From NCBI RefSeq assembly GCF_024868665.1, contig NW_026634135.1:84002-148001 (forward strand): a DNA stretch of 64,000 bases, written 5' to 3'. The translations under genes were made by a program, and so were the position numbers. Under the pieces are notes generated by a model. That model ran no database searches and had not been told where the DNA came from. It saw only the letters and a list, made by a program, of their open reading frames with translations. This DNA comes from Triplophysa rosa. Its lineage: Eukaryota; Chordata; Actinopteri; Cypriniformes; Nemacheilidae. Positions 21,119-33,400 of the stretch are shown here, piece by piece; position 1 is the stretch's first letter; the number at the start of each line of letters is the position of its first letter.

Positions 21119-23173
21119 CAGGGACGGACTTGCCATTAAGCAAAGGTAGGCAATCGCCTGGGGCCCCGAGCTACCAGGGGCCCCCAAAAGGAAGGGGTGG
21201 ACTTAACCAATAAGCCATGTCAGCAGCCACGTAGAGCCCCAAGTAATCATCAAAATAGTCGGGATATCCCTGTTAACGTTTTACGTTATTACATCTGTAC
21301 GAAGGCACTCCCCCCATTATAGATTAGAGTGGTGTCAAGAATGCGTGGAGAAAGAACCCAGATGCAGGCAGCGGTAAAGAGTTAACAAAACAAGACTTTA
21401 ATATATAAAACAAAAAACAAACAAAAAACCCACGAGGGGGTAACGAAGACCAGACTAAGACAAGGGCAAGGTAATTCACTGGGAAAGCACGACACGCAAG
21501 CATACAGCACAAAGACAAAGCACAGGTACATACACATGCAATACACGAGCACAGGACAAAGAAACATGAGGGCATTTATAGGTAAGACAAACGAAGGATA
21601 ACGAGCGAGGGCAGGTGTGAAACATAAGACACGGCAGGGAGACAATACATGAAACGAGAGGGGAGGGGCCAATGACAAGACACTGGAGAGAACGCATATT
21701 ATGTTAAGATAAACAATAATATGATTCTCTCCACATAAAGCCTAAGGGCTCTGTCCCGATCCTGCCACATGACTAGAAATTCATAAACAAGAAGGTAGGA
21801 CCGTGAAAAGTGGACCATTCCGTTAGCACTGTATATATGCGCGAGACGAGTTCGACACCAGCTAGAGAAAGTTAACGCAGCGGCGGAATTAGTAGAACTG
21901 CCCACAGCGAGAGTGTCATTGGCAAAACTAAGTAAAAGTCGCAGGGAAATAAAACAACAAAGAACGCAGCTACACCAGCGGAGAGGAAAAAAGACGATTT
22001 ACAAAAGATTGTTGCCAAAGTCTCTGCTTTTCCCCCACACAAACTCCACCGCTGCTCCTACAGCAGTAGCGCCTCTCTCTCCCGCCAGACACAGCACTCT
22101 CCCGGCCACGAGCAATGATAATGTGCCGGTGAGTATTTCTCCATTAACACCGACAACACCGTTATAATGGCTGACAACCAAAACATCTGTCAAACAAAGA
22201 GCGCTGTGCGCTTGGTAGGAGAGGGCCAGTTCAAAGGTAGAAAGGTTGTTTGACTCCGCTGCGCAGACCGATGGGCATATAAAGACATAATATAATAACG
22301 TCAGTACAGTGCTAACGATTCATACTGTACGCACTAGTACAGAAATTTGGTCACATTTAAATGCATGAAAGGTCGTTAACCACAAAAAACACGGAGAGAG
22401 GTATATAGTATATAGTAATCCTAGATCAGGGTTTTTCCTGCATAAAGAAATTGGAGGCGGCCGCCTCAATAAAATTTCGTCCCCCTTAGACTCTCGTCAA
22501 AAATATGATGAGTGTCTTCACAAAAAACACTGCGTGCATTATTAAACAGATTGTCATTTGTAACTGCAGTTACAAAACAATGGAGGCGCTGTTTCGTTAC
22601 CAGCAGTGAGACGCTGAAGAGTTCAGTAAAAGAGCTATAGCCTATTAGGAGCTGTACGATCAGAACGACTCGCAAACAATTGACTCCTTTGAACCAATTC
22701 GTTTACACAGAATGTAAGAGATCAGTGAATCGTTCAAAGCTCAGTGAACTACAAGAGAACGTAGGGTGTGAATGAGCTTTGCTCATTTAGTTAGACTGGT
22801 TACTTATGGGCTAAAAAGTCTTATAAAAAAGGCTTATATTAATATTTTCAACTTTTCTTTTTGATTGAATAATTTTAATGCTTTACATAACTTATTAGTT
22901 TTCATTTCATCAATTTTTTTAGAACTTTAATATAAGTGTTTTGTTAAGACACTTATCCCATGTTTTTCATTTGGGAATTCATTATTATATATTTTTTAAT
23001 TAGTCAGTATCTGTGTTTATTAAGCTTAGTTTTCCCCTGTCACTTTGACTGGGGGTGAAAAGTTGTGTGCTTTGAGGAAGAAAAATAAGGGTTGCAGTAA
23101 AGTAAAATGGTGTATAGTTGGGGCCCCCATACATGGATTTGCCTAGGGCCCCAAATCACTAAATCCGCCCCTG
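21119..23173. mobile_element. Non-autonomous hAT element with 8-bp target duplication
   Basis: The ends CAGGGACGGACTTGCC (21119) and AATCCGCCCCTG (ending 23173) are imperfect inverted repeats with GGGGCCC runs next to them. Flanking GATACAAA (21111-21118 and 23174-23181) is an exact 8-bp duplication. The 2055 bases hold only short ORFs and no hAT dimerisation domain was seen. An LTR-like segment is nested inside. Confidence 0.85.
21333..21700 (-). repeat. Possible solo LTR nested in the hAT element
   Basis: Begins TGTCAAGAATGCGTGG; a primer-like AAGACTTTAATATAT run and a CCAATGACAAGACACTGG end resemble reversed fish LTRs. No target duplication was found, so the right boundary is a guess. Confidence 0.35.
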
Positions 23174-23189
23174 GATACAAACATAAAAT

Positions 23190-24035
23190 ATAACATTGGC
23201 TTTAAAGGCGCAGTTCTTAATTAACAGCAGCCACTAGCGTTGTATTATAGATTTGCCACGATTCGCTCAGTCCAAACACGACGGTGGCCACCACAGTACA
23301 AAAAAAAATTGTTCTCATGTTGACGCAGGGAAGAGATTTTGCGAGCATTAGAAAGATGCCCGTAATACTTATGCATTACATAAAATAAAAGGTTTGTGGA
23401 TTTTAAGTTTAAAAAGAAGGATAAAAGTCAGGCAGGAGCTAGGACCTGTGTTAATATTATAAAGACTTTACAGCAGAGACACGTTAGGACTAAGGCTTTT
23501 AGAAGATATGTACTCACAGATATCTATGGAGATATTGTTGTTGTATTGTTGTTGTTGTAATATTAGCTGTGTCATTGTTTATCTGGAACCGCTTTAATAT
23601 TGTACTCGTCCAGATGCTTGAGAGAGAGAGCGCGTTGGAGCTGAAACTGGAGAGCGAGCGAGAGCGCGTTTTATTCTTTTACTCAATGATGAATAAACTT
23701 TCAGTTAATCCGCGGGTCACGTGCGTTCCGCACCGGAGAGCACGATCCGTACAGATCTTCCCGCGATCCGTTTCACCACGATACTGCAGCAGAGAGGAAG
23801 AGAAAACGCGCATTGTAGAGTTGTTTGTCCGTTTAGGGCTGCTATACAAAACATGGCGGCCAATTCAATGTATGAAGGGCCGCTCTGTATGTAGATCTAA
23901 ATAGCTTATTCTAAGGTATTACACACTTAATGGTTCATTACGTAAGGTCTTTATACACCTCTGAAGAAATAGTTTTGTATATTATATTGTATTTCTGTCA
24001 ATAGATCCTCCTAAAAATGCCGTATTGTTCCTTTA
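23190..24035. repeat. Dispersed repeat with AAACATGGCGGCC segment
   Basis: GGGCTGCTATACAAAACATGG near 23838 and ATAGATCCTCCTAAAAATG near 24003 are familiar parts of a common cyprinid repeat. Weak inverted ends TTTAAAGG and CCTTTAA bracket it. Not a promoter or exon on present evidence, although it lies just upstream of the first seen fam83b exon. Confidence 0.45.
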
Positions 24036-24097
24036 ACACTCAGGTCTGCTGTTGGACCTAGTTTAACAGTTTTTAGCAGTAATTGATCAAATTCATT

Positions 24098-24170
24098 GAC
24101 ATTAGGTCACTTGGTAGAATGTTGAGTTATTAAGGCAAAGGTCATGGGTTCGAAACCTACAAACACACAA
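24098..24170 (+). repeat. tRNA-like SINE head
   Basis: ACTTGGTAGAATG is an A-box-like start and GGGTTCGAAACC about 40 bases on is a perfect B box. No full cloverleaf or SINE tail was identified. Confidence 0.4.
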
Positions 24171-24449
24171 TCAGATGTTAAATGACGATAAAATATCAAG
24201 CACATGCTTAAATGTAAAATTAAACCAAAACTAGAAAACACAAAATTTATTATAAGCATGTAAATAGATTTATAAAAGCAATGTTGAAATGCGGTAAAGT
24301 GTGCTAAGAAAAAGCCTTCAGCGTGAATGCTTCTGTACATTTACCTGCATGAATTGCTTATAGTATCAAGGTGCATACTTGTTCTTTTTAAATGCTGTGT
24401 TGTTGTTTTTTTCCGTTTGTCACAGAAGCTGTAGACCGTTTTGAGGGAG

Positions 24450-27400
24450 ATGGATAGCTTAATGGAATCTAATTTGTCCCTGCTCTCTTCTTCAAAAGAG
24501 GAATTTAAAGCAGAAGATTATGTACAGCCTCATTACAAAGAGGCGTATCGGTTAGCCATAGACTGTCTTATCGATGGTGGAGAAGCTTCTTATCAAAACT
24601 TCATCAAGCAAGAAGGCATTTGGGGATTTATATCTGAGAAGGAAATCCAGCACATTACAGGGAGTGTTGTACAGCTACCCACCAGCAATCACACTGAGGA
24701 AGCGGACTGCCCGCCGGATGAGACATCTTCTACGGGGACATACTGGCCGACTCACTCTGACACTGAGCCTCCAAACCTAGATTTAGGCTGGCCGGAGGTT
24801 TTGCACAGCAGGCTTAAGACCAATATAGACCTGCTCTTTCACCCACCAAGGCAAAACAGCCCCACCATCAAGGAAATGATCCGGAAACATATACAGGATG
24901 CCAGGCAGGTAATGTTGACAAAACAGCATGCTGTGAAGTCAATCTGTAGATCATGTGCTTTTCTGTTTTATTTATCCCATAGCTAACTGACAACTTTTAC
25001 ATTTGCACGAAGTAGACCCTGTACAAGAACAGGCATGACATTAAAGTTTTTGTGGCCCTTTTCAGACAGGACTAGTTTTCATAATTTATGAAAGTAAACT
25101 CATTTGAATTAAATAGAAATAGTAAAACATTTTCTTAATTAACTAATTCGGATAAATGCATTTTTGTATACATCACCAACTGCGGTCTGTTTTTTCACAA
25201 CTTTTTTTATTTTGACGCTCATAAAATACTGTTGAAGCCAGGTTTCTTGTTGCGCTACCTGGTACTCTTTCATAATGGAATTAGACCTTTTAAGAACATG
25301 AGTTAATATTAGAGCTGGTGGTGAAAGTACTGACATAAAAAAAGAAAACGGTTATATAATTAAATGACCTTCTGTTAAGGCCAGATTCAGCTAACAGATA
25401 ACTTGTTAATAGGTATGTTGTGATTTTTGTCTAAAGCAAAACATGAAAATACTTACCTTTGTACTGTCTAGAGGACGTATTTTATTTTTATTTGGAAGCT
25501 GAGACCGATATTAGGAGATGCAAAAATTGATATGCATTTGTGATTTTCTTGAGATCATGTTTTATGTCAAATTCAACTGGGGCCCTTATTTATAAAATGT
25601 TGTGTAGAAACCATCCTAAATTGGATTTTAATATTATTTCTTAAAGTACGTGTTGTAGAATTTATGCACAGAAAACGTGTGTACGCCTCTTTTTCAGAGG
25701 TGAAATGCAAATGATATTCAAAATTGTGCACAGCTGAACAGTTTCAGATCTCCGCTTTTTAACGAGGTCTAATTATTATGTCTGCTCAAACCCTGACGTG
25801 GCACTAAGCATTTTTCCATGTCAAAGACTGTTAAAAATATGAACGTTGCCATGAATTTTTGTGCACGCACACTCCATGATAAAATCTGTGCGTACGCACG
25901 TTTTATAAACAAGCTCTCCAATTATATTTTCTTAAATGTACTACCTTTCATGTATTAGACAGTGGCCATACAAAACATTTAAACTGAAGACAAATAATAA
26001 AATAAACAGAAAGAAGGCAAAGTGATGGAAGATCTTGCTGTAATTATACAGTTGTGGGTTCAAACAAGGGGTAAATAGGAACTTACTAATGTACCCTTTA
26101 ACAAAACAGACATGGTTCCAGTAATAAATAAGACATGCTGTTTTCAAAAAAAGATACTAATTGCCAAATTTCAAGTACACATAATGAAAAGAGTGTGCCA
26201 ATCAGAGAAGAAATTATTTTAGAAATGTTAAGCATGCCACACACTGTCCACTCCCACAATACAATGTGAATTTATGTAATTTAGTCAAGCGTATTGTACT
26301 TAATACTTATAATCAACTTACCGATGAACTTATTCATCAATGATGAGTAGTTAATTCTCTTATAAACAAGTTTAGTTAAATAGACTTTTGTTCATTTAGC
26401 AGATGTTATATCTAAAGCAAATTGTAAGTGAGAGAGCATTTAACATTTTGTCAATAAGAAAACTGTAGTGGAAAAAGCTATGTTTACATTTAGGACTACA
26501 GTGAAAGCTGTAGTCTGCCTTTTAGACAGAGTGTTACACTTTTGTCTTTTCCCCTGATTTTGATATACACTTTGCCTAAAATGTCTAATAATAGTTTTTA
26601 GACATTGTTAATCCTAACAATTGTTAGAATTGTACAAAAGAAAATAAATGTAAAAAAAGCTGACAAAGTGATCAGCCACTTGTAAATAAAATGAATAAAT
26701 GATAAATGTGAGTCACGGTAATAGTGATATTAGGTTTTATGTAATATGCTGTCATATGTTGTTGGGTATTGGTATTTTCTCATTTGAGTCATAATGTAGA
26801 TTTCTGTTATTTCCATAGAACTAAACCAGTCAGAGATAAAGGCTATGAGAACAAAGACTCTAATAAAATTGACTTTTTCATTATATTGTTTTGAATCTTG
26901 ACATGATTGACAGCCATGTTAAATGTACCCTTACACTGAACCTAAACCTTTAACAGTGTCTTCAGATCTGTTTATTGTGTATCTTACAAATATCACAAAA
27001 ACATGACCTGGGGCCAATTTCAATAAGAAGGTTCAACCAACTCTAGATTAAACCTTGAACTCAGAGTTGGTTTACTTAGAAATTAGAAACTTTGAGTTTT
27101 TGGTTTCAGAACAGCTGATTTGAGTTAGTTCAAGTTACTCTGGGAAGACTTACCCTGGGTTAAGCGCGTGCCCCACGACTATACAAATACGTCATCAATG
27201 GAGCTCCGATATTACGATTCACCATGGCAACGGCACCAAAAAAAGCAACATGGCGGCAGAAAGCACTTGAGAGTGAGGCACACTTTCCGCTCTGCATACA
27301 CTGGATTTACTGATGTCCTGAAAATTACTTAAGTTTAAATTAATAAATTGATAAATGTACCAATAAACAAATAAATGAATCATTAAATGAATGAAACAAC

Positions 27401-30400
27401 AGAAGTAATAAAAAAAATTGTATGTTCTCACTCGCCATGAGTGCTCTAGTCACACGAGTGAGACGTCATGGTGTATAGGACACCTGTAAGGCGTCAGACT
27501 CTCGTGCAAAATTAGACTGATCGAACCATGCTCTGAGCAGATTTGAGTTGGAATGACTGCACAAATTACTTGTTTATTACCTTTATCACTTCATTTGAAA
27601 TCAAAGTACATCCCAATGAATTAATGCAGCCTCTTCATGAATCCTCTATAAAAGCACATATGACATATAAGTCACTGAGATGGTCTCTGTGTCATCAAAA
27701 TGTTTGCCATGAATGACTGTATTAAAGAATGAATGAATGAGTTACACCACTTGCGCTTTAAAAGGGGGAGGAGATTGAAATAAACTTTGGGTTTACCAAA
27801 GTAAACCTGCTCCCGACCAGGTTAGGTTCACAGAGTAAGTTACTACGGTTACTGACTCTGAGTATAAGTTACCCAGAGGTGGGTAGTAACGCGCTACATT
27901 TACTTCGTTACATTTACTTGAGTAACATTTTGGAAAATATGTACTTTTTAAGTAAAATTAAAAATGTGTAATTTTACTCTTACTTGAGTAAATTTGTAAT
28001 AGAAAATCTGTACTTTTACTTTGTTACATAACTTACATTGCATGTCGTTCCTTCGTTCCTTCATTTTAAAATATGCTTTTTAAAACGCGTTGTTTATTTC
28101 AAAGTTGTCGTCTCTTTTTACGGGCATTCCCGAGTGATCGATTCTTTTGAGTCGATTCTTTTGAAAGCATTAATTGAACAATGGGCAAAACCACTTGAAT
28201 AGGCTAATGAATGAGTTCAAATGATTTGTTCAGTTCGCAGCACGATCTGAATCACCTGAAGCAGGATTACTCACTCCTCGTAGCGCGAAACTTAAGAACA
28301 CGCAGAACACAAAGAGCGTTGGATGAAGTGGATATGAATCTATATCTATACAATCAAAACTGCAAATGTGTCATATTGTTTGCCAGCAATGATAAATGCC
28401 CGTCATATGCGCGCACCCGCGCGACCTGTTCGTCAGACACAGCAACATGCGCGTTACCTGTCAGACACAGAGACGTGGGCTTGCAGAAATATACATTTGA
28501 AGAACAGAAGGAAGAAAACGTGTTGATGGGCGTGTGTTTCACTGTTTACTGTTTGTTTACAAGTAAGAGCGTTTCACAACACACACGTGACACAACACGA
28601 GAAAACATGAGCTTTGTTCAAAAATGTGTATTTCATTTAAGAGAGCACTGCAGATGTTCTAGATCATCTTAGGAAATGCTCTGAGTTTAGTTAATGCTTT
28701 AGTTTGACATGGTCTATTATTCTAAATAAGTTGTGTAAACTACATTGACATCAGGACTAGATGAAATTTACAGAAATGCTTGTCTCTTCTGTGTTTGTCT
28801 ATTCTTTAGTCTGTCTCTCTAGTATATTGCAAAGATATCTGCTTATGATAATTAAAAATATTGATTAAAATGTAATATTAAAATATTGGCGTTAATATTA
28901 ATTTTATGTAGTAGGTCTATATAATCAGATACAAGTAACTAAGTAACTAACTACTTGACTAGTTGTTTCATTGCATACTTTTTTACTTTTACGCAAGTAA
29001 TTTTTAAAATAGTGACTTTTACTTTTACTTGAGTAACAATTTCTCTAGTTACTTGTACTTTTACTTGAGTAAAGATTTTGGCTACTCTACCCACCTCTGA
29101 TTACCTCTCCTTTAGAAACGTGACATATCTCACATTCTGAAACGGAAAACCCAGAGTTTCCCTCATTTCAGGGTTAATATATTCAGAGTTTTCACTAAAC
29201 CTCCTTTCTGAAACGGGCCCCAGGTCACATTTTGCATAATATTTTTCATGAAAATTTTGAAAATTGTCTCAATTTTATAATGTTTAAGGGTGTTTTCAAG
29301 GTTTTATGTACAGGCTATTCTCAATGGTGATTCGCATTAATACTAAATGTGTTTATTATTAATACTAAATGTGTTTATAATAAATGTGTTTTATTTAATA
29401 TAGTTTAATAGAAAAACAAAGAACCCACAATAAATACATATGTACAGGTTCATCTAAAAAATAGAATATCTTGAACAATATCATGAAAAGTTATTCTTTG
29501 TTAATTTAATTCCAAAAAGCTAACTTTCTTATATTATAGATTCATTACAGACAAAGTAAAATATTTCAAGGTTTTTTTTTTATTCTGGTGGCTACGACTT
29601 GAAAATCCAGTTTCTCAAAAAATGTGAATATTTTTTCAAAGATGAATCAAAAATTGATTTACAAAACAGAAATGATCAAGATCTCTAACATATGTTAAAT
29701 TATGCACTCAGTACTTGGTTGGGGCTCCTCTTGCATGAATTACTGCCGCGTGTCATTGAGGTGATCAGCCTGTGGCACTGCTGAGGTGATTTTAATAGCG
29801 GCCTTCAGCTCATCTGTATTGTTTGATCGGATGTTTGTAAACTTCCTCTTGACAATTGGGTTCAGGTCAGATGAGTTGGCTGACCAATAAAGCACAGTAA
29901 TATCATGGTCAGCAAACCAGTTAGAAGTAGATTTGGCACTATGGGCAGGTGCCAAGTCCTGCTGCAAAAGGAAATCAGCATCTCCAAAATTACGAAATTC
30001 TAAAATCTCCTATTAGATGGCTGCATTGACTCTGGACTTGATTAGGCACAGTGGACCAACCCCAGTAGACGACATGGTACCCCAAATCATCATAGACTGT
30101 GGAAACTTTACACTGGACTTCAAACAACTTGGATTCTGTGCATCTCCACTTTTCCTCCAGACTCTGGTACATTGATATTCAAATTAAATTAGGGCTGTCA
30201 ACGTTAACGCGTTAACGCATACGATTATTTTTTTCAAATTAACGCGTGAAAAATATTTAACGCAATTAACGCAACATCCGTTTGTTTTGACATTCTTTGT
30301 CTAGCGTTACATTATGTAATCACGCTTATTCGTGTACAGGCTTTTAAACCACTTAAGCGCGATTTTAAACAGTTGCTTTGAGCGTTCAATGAAGATAGAC

Positions 30401-33400
30401 AGCTTCTAAACTGTGAGACGCGGCAAAACGCAACGCGAGGTCCAATCTGGTGTAAACAGTCAAAGAGTTGTGAAAATGGGAGTGCGGTGACGGTCAGATC
30501 TGCGTACTGAGACAGCTCTTAAAGGGGCCACGTTCTTAAACGTGCTGCTGTGACTCCTGTCACTAACGTTAATCAAAGAACAAAATAAAAGAAGAAATCA
30601 ATGTGATTTTGTAGCTTTAATGAGAATTCTTCTGCATTTAATTTATAATTTAGCATTAAAGACTGTAAAGTGTTTGAGAACTTCCTTCAATTTCTGTATA
30701 TTTCATGATAGCTCTCAATTATATTGTTGAATGGCTATAATTAATGTTAAACTAATCAATTTAATAGAGACATCAGTTACAGTACTAATATCAAAATGTT
30801 TTCTTTCATTCATAAAATGACGCTGTTAAAGAAATATGTTGTTTCTACATCAATTTGAAGGTTAAATGTGAAATTATTAAAATGTAAAAGTATATTTTAA
30901 AATATTATGTGATTAATCGTGATTAATCACAGAAAATGTGTGATTAAGCCAATTAATTTTTTTAATCGATTGACAGCACTAAATTAAATGCAAAATTTAC
31001 TTTCATCTGAAAAGAGAACTTTGGACCACTAAGCAAGTCCAGTCCAGTTCTTTTACTCCTTAGCCTAGGTGAGACGCTTGTGACGTTGTTTCTGGTTCAG
31101 GAGTGACTTGTGATGTTGTGAATGTGACAGCTGTAACCCGTTTCCTTAAGATGTCAAATTTTTTGAGAAACTTTATTTTTTTGTTTTAGCTGTAAATCAA
31201 AGCCATCAGAATAAAAACAAAAACTCTTGAAATATTTCACTTTGTGCATAATGAATCTAGAATTACGGAATCCGCTAGGTGTCACCGCGCTGCAACGGAA
31301 GAAAACACATGCAAACCGAAAAAACACCAGCAAATTCAAAAAGCATCTTCATTAGTTTGGCGACACATGCCCTGCAAATTCTCGCAACACAAACACATAC
31401 AGAAACGCGCTGCAAATTCTCGCAAAACAAACAAATACAGAAACGCGCTGCAAGTACCACAAACGACAACGGAAGTGTTTCCGGGGGACTCAGAAAACTG
31501 ATGCACCATTGTTTATGCTTTTATTTATTTGACTGCTGCGGCTTTGACTATTAATATATGTGAAGCTCTACTGTAACTCTAGCAATAAGAAAATAAATTT
31601 TAATTAGGTCAACCATGTGAAGATGTGTCGTGTGGGTTTCATCTCATGTGCTTTTTTTCACATATGTGCAGCCATATTCATTTCTGAGGTAAACCTAAAA
31701 TAATAAAAAATAATGTCTGCCTCTAACAACTTTAACATTAGTTTGTACGATAATAGCTAAATAAATAAATACTCTCACGCATATGTAACGTCTTTTAATT
31801 CCATAATAAAATATAAATAAAAATATAAACAGTGAAGGCATTCATTCATCATCTCGAATGTAGTACAATAACAATGCTACTAAACGTAAAATAACAGATT
31901 TATGTGAAACAAATCATAGAATTAAAGATAATTTAAAATAGTAAAATCATCTTTCACTATATGTAAACTCATCCGTTGCTTTTCTGACTCGTGATGCGAC
32001 GCAGTTGGGTGGTTTTCCCTCTCCACTTCTAGCGAAGTGATGTAAATGTTCCCTTATTCCCTAACAGTTACGCCGTTCATAGTGCCCTTTGAACTGAACA
32101 TGTTTCTTCACTTCGTATTGGAATCTCACAGAAATGACACGCGTCCCAACCATGGTGCATCAGTTTTCGAGTCCCCTGGAAACACTTCCGTTGTCGTTTG
32201 TGGTACTTGTAGCGCGTTTCTGTATTTGTTTGTGTTGCGAGAATTTGCTGGGCATGTGTCGCCAAACTAATGAAGATGCTTTCTGAATTTGCTGGTGTTT
32301 TTTCGGTTTGCATGTGTTTTCTTCCGTTGCAGCACGGTGACACCTAGCGGCTTCCGTATAGAATATAAGAAAGATTGCATTTTGGAATTAAATTACGAAG
32401 GAAAATGAACTTGTTCATGATATTCAAATTTGTTTAGATTAACCTGTATACGTTAAATATGACCTAGACATGGTTTGGACAGGCTTAGATAGATTGCATT
32501 GACTCTGAAATATAATTTGACATTGTTGTGAACAGATGTCATGGGTGGTCAACATGTCAGTTTCTGTGCACCATTGTTAATAGATATATAATCTCATAAT
32601 TTATTCCGATTAAAGGACTAATGGGAGCAGTCTCGCTGTGTGTCAAAGCACTGAACCTGAGCACCATGTCGGATGTGCATGGAAACATGTCAAGCGCTTT
32701 CACCAACCTTTGCAAATAAGTCATAATCTCAGAGGAGCATACCAATTGATTTCCTTTAAATTGTGGCTTTTGAAAACAGCCCTGCAGTCCCAATATCTTA
32801 AACTCATGCTAAAGATGTGATAAGACATCACCCTTTCCCCGAGGCATCGGTCATGTACAAATTACACAAGTCTCTCCCCAGCAACAGTGGCAGCCCCAAC
32901 ATACAGAACAAACACGAAGTAAACAATGAAAGTTGTGCAACCCGCACAGCTTAAATGCACACTCCCTTTCCAGTTGTTCATACAGGAGTGCCTGAAATAT
33001 CTGGGTGTGTCCATGAGAAGCCTGTCCGACTGCAAGAAAAAAAAAACATTTTGTCATGCACAGAAAAGCCCTGCTGGGGTGTGGAACGAATCTTCACTAG
33101 ATGGACGGAGTCAGCGCTTGTTTTTCCGTGCAGTGAAATTTTGGTTTTATTTTGATGATGAGAGATGATTAAAGCACTGGCTGTAGAGAAGATAATGAAA
33201 CAGTGCTTCTGTTGTACACTGTAATTTATGGACTGAATAGGAAAATGTATTGCCACTCTGGACTCATCAATGCGGCTTTCAGCTGCTTTTGTGGCCAGGA
33301 AACAGCAAAACAGGAAGTAATCATATCACTTGAATTAGCATTACAGTTTATATGGGAGGTCAACAGATTCATAACATTGTGCTTTTTTTCAGTCCAGTGT

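Noticed and set aside
21324..21697. Cysteine-rich membrane-like ORFs on the minus strand
   Set aside because: Three overlapping frames are all open because of LTR-like low-complexity sequence; none resembles a real protein.
23600..23900. First exon or promoter of fam83b
   Set aside because: The ATGGCGGCC segment belongs to a dispersed repeat; no splice donor leading to 24426 could be supported.
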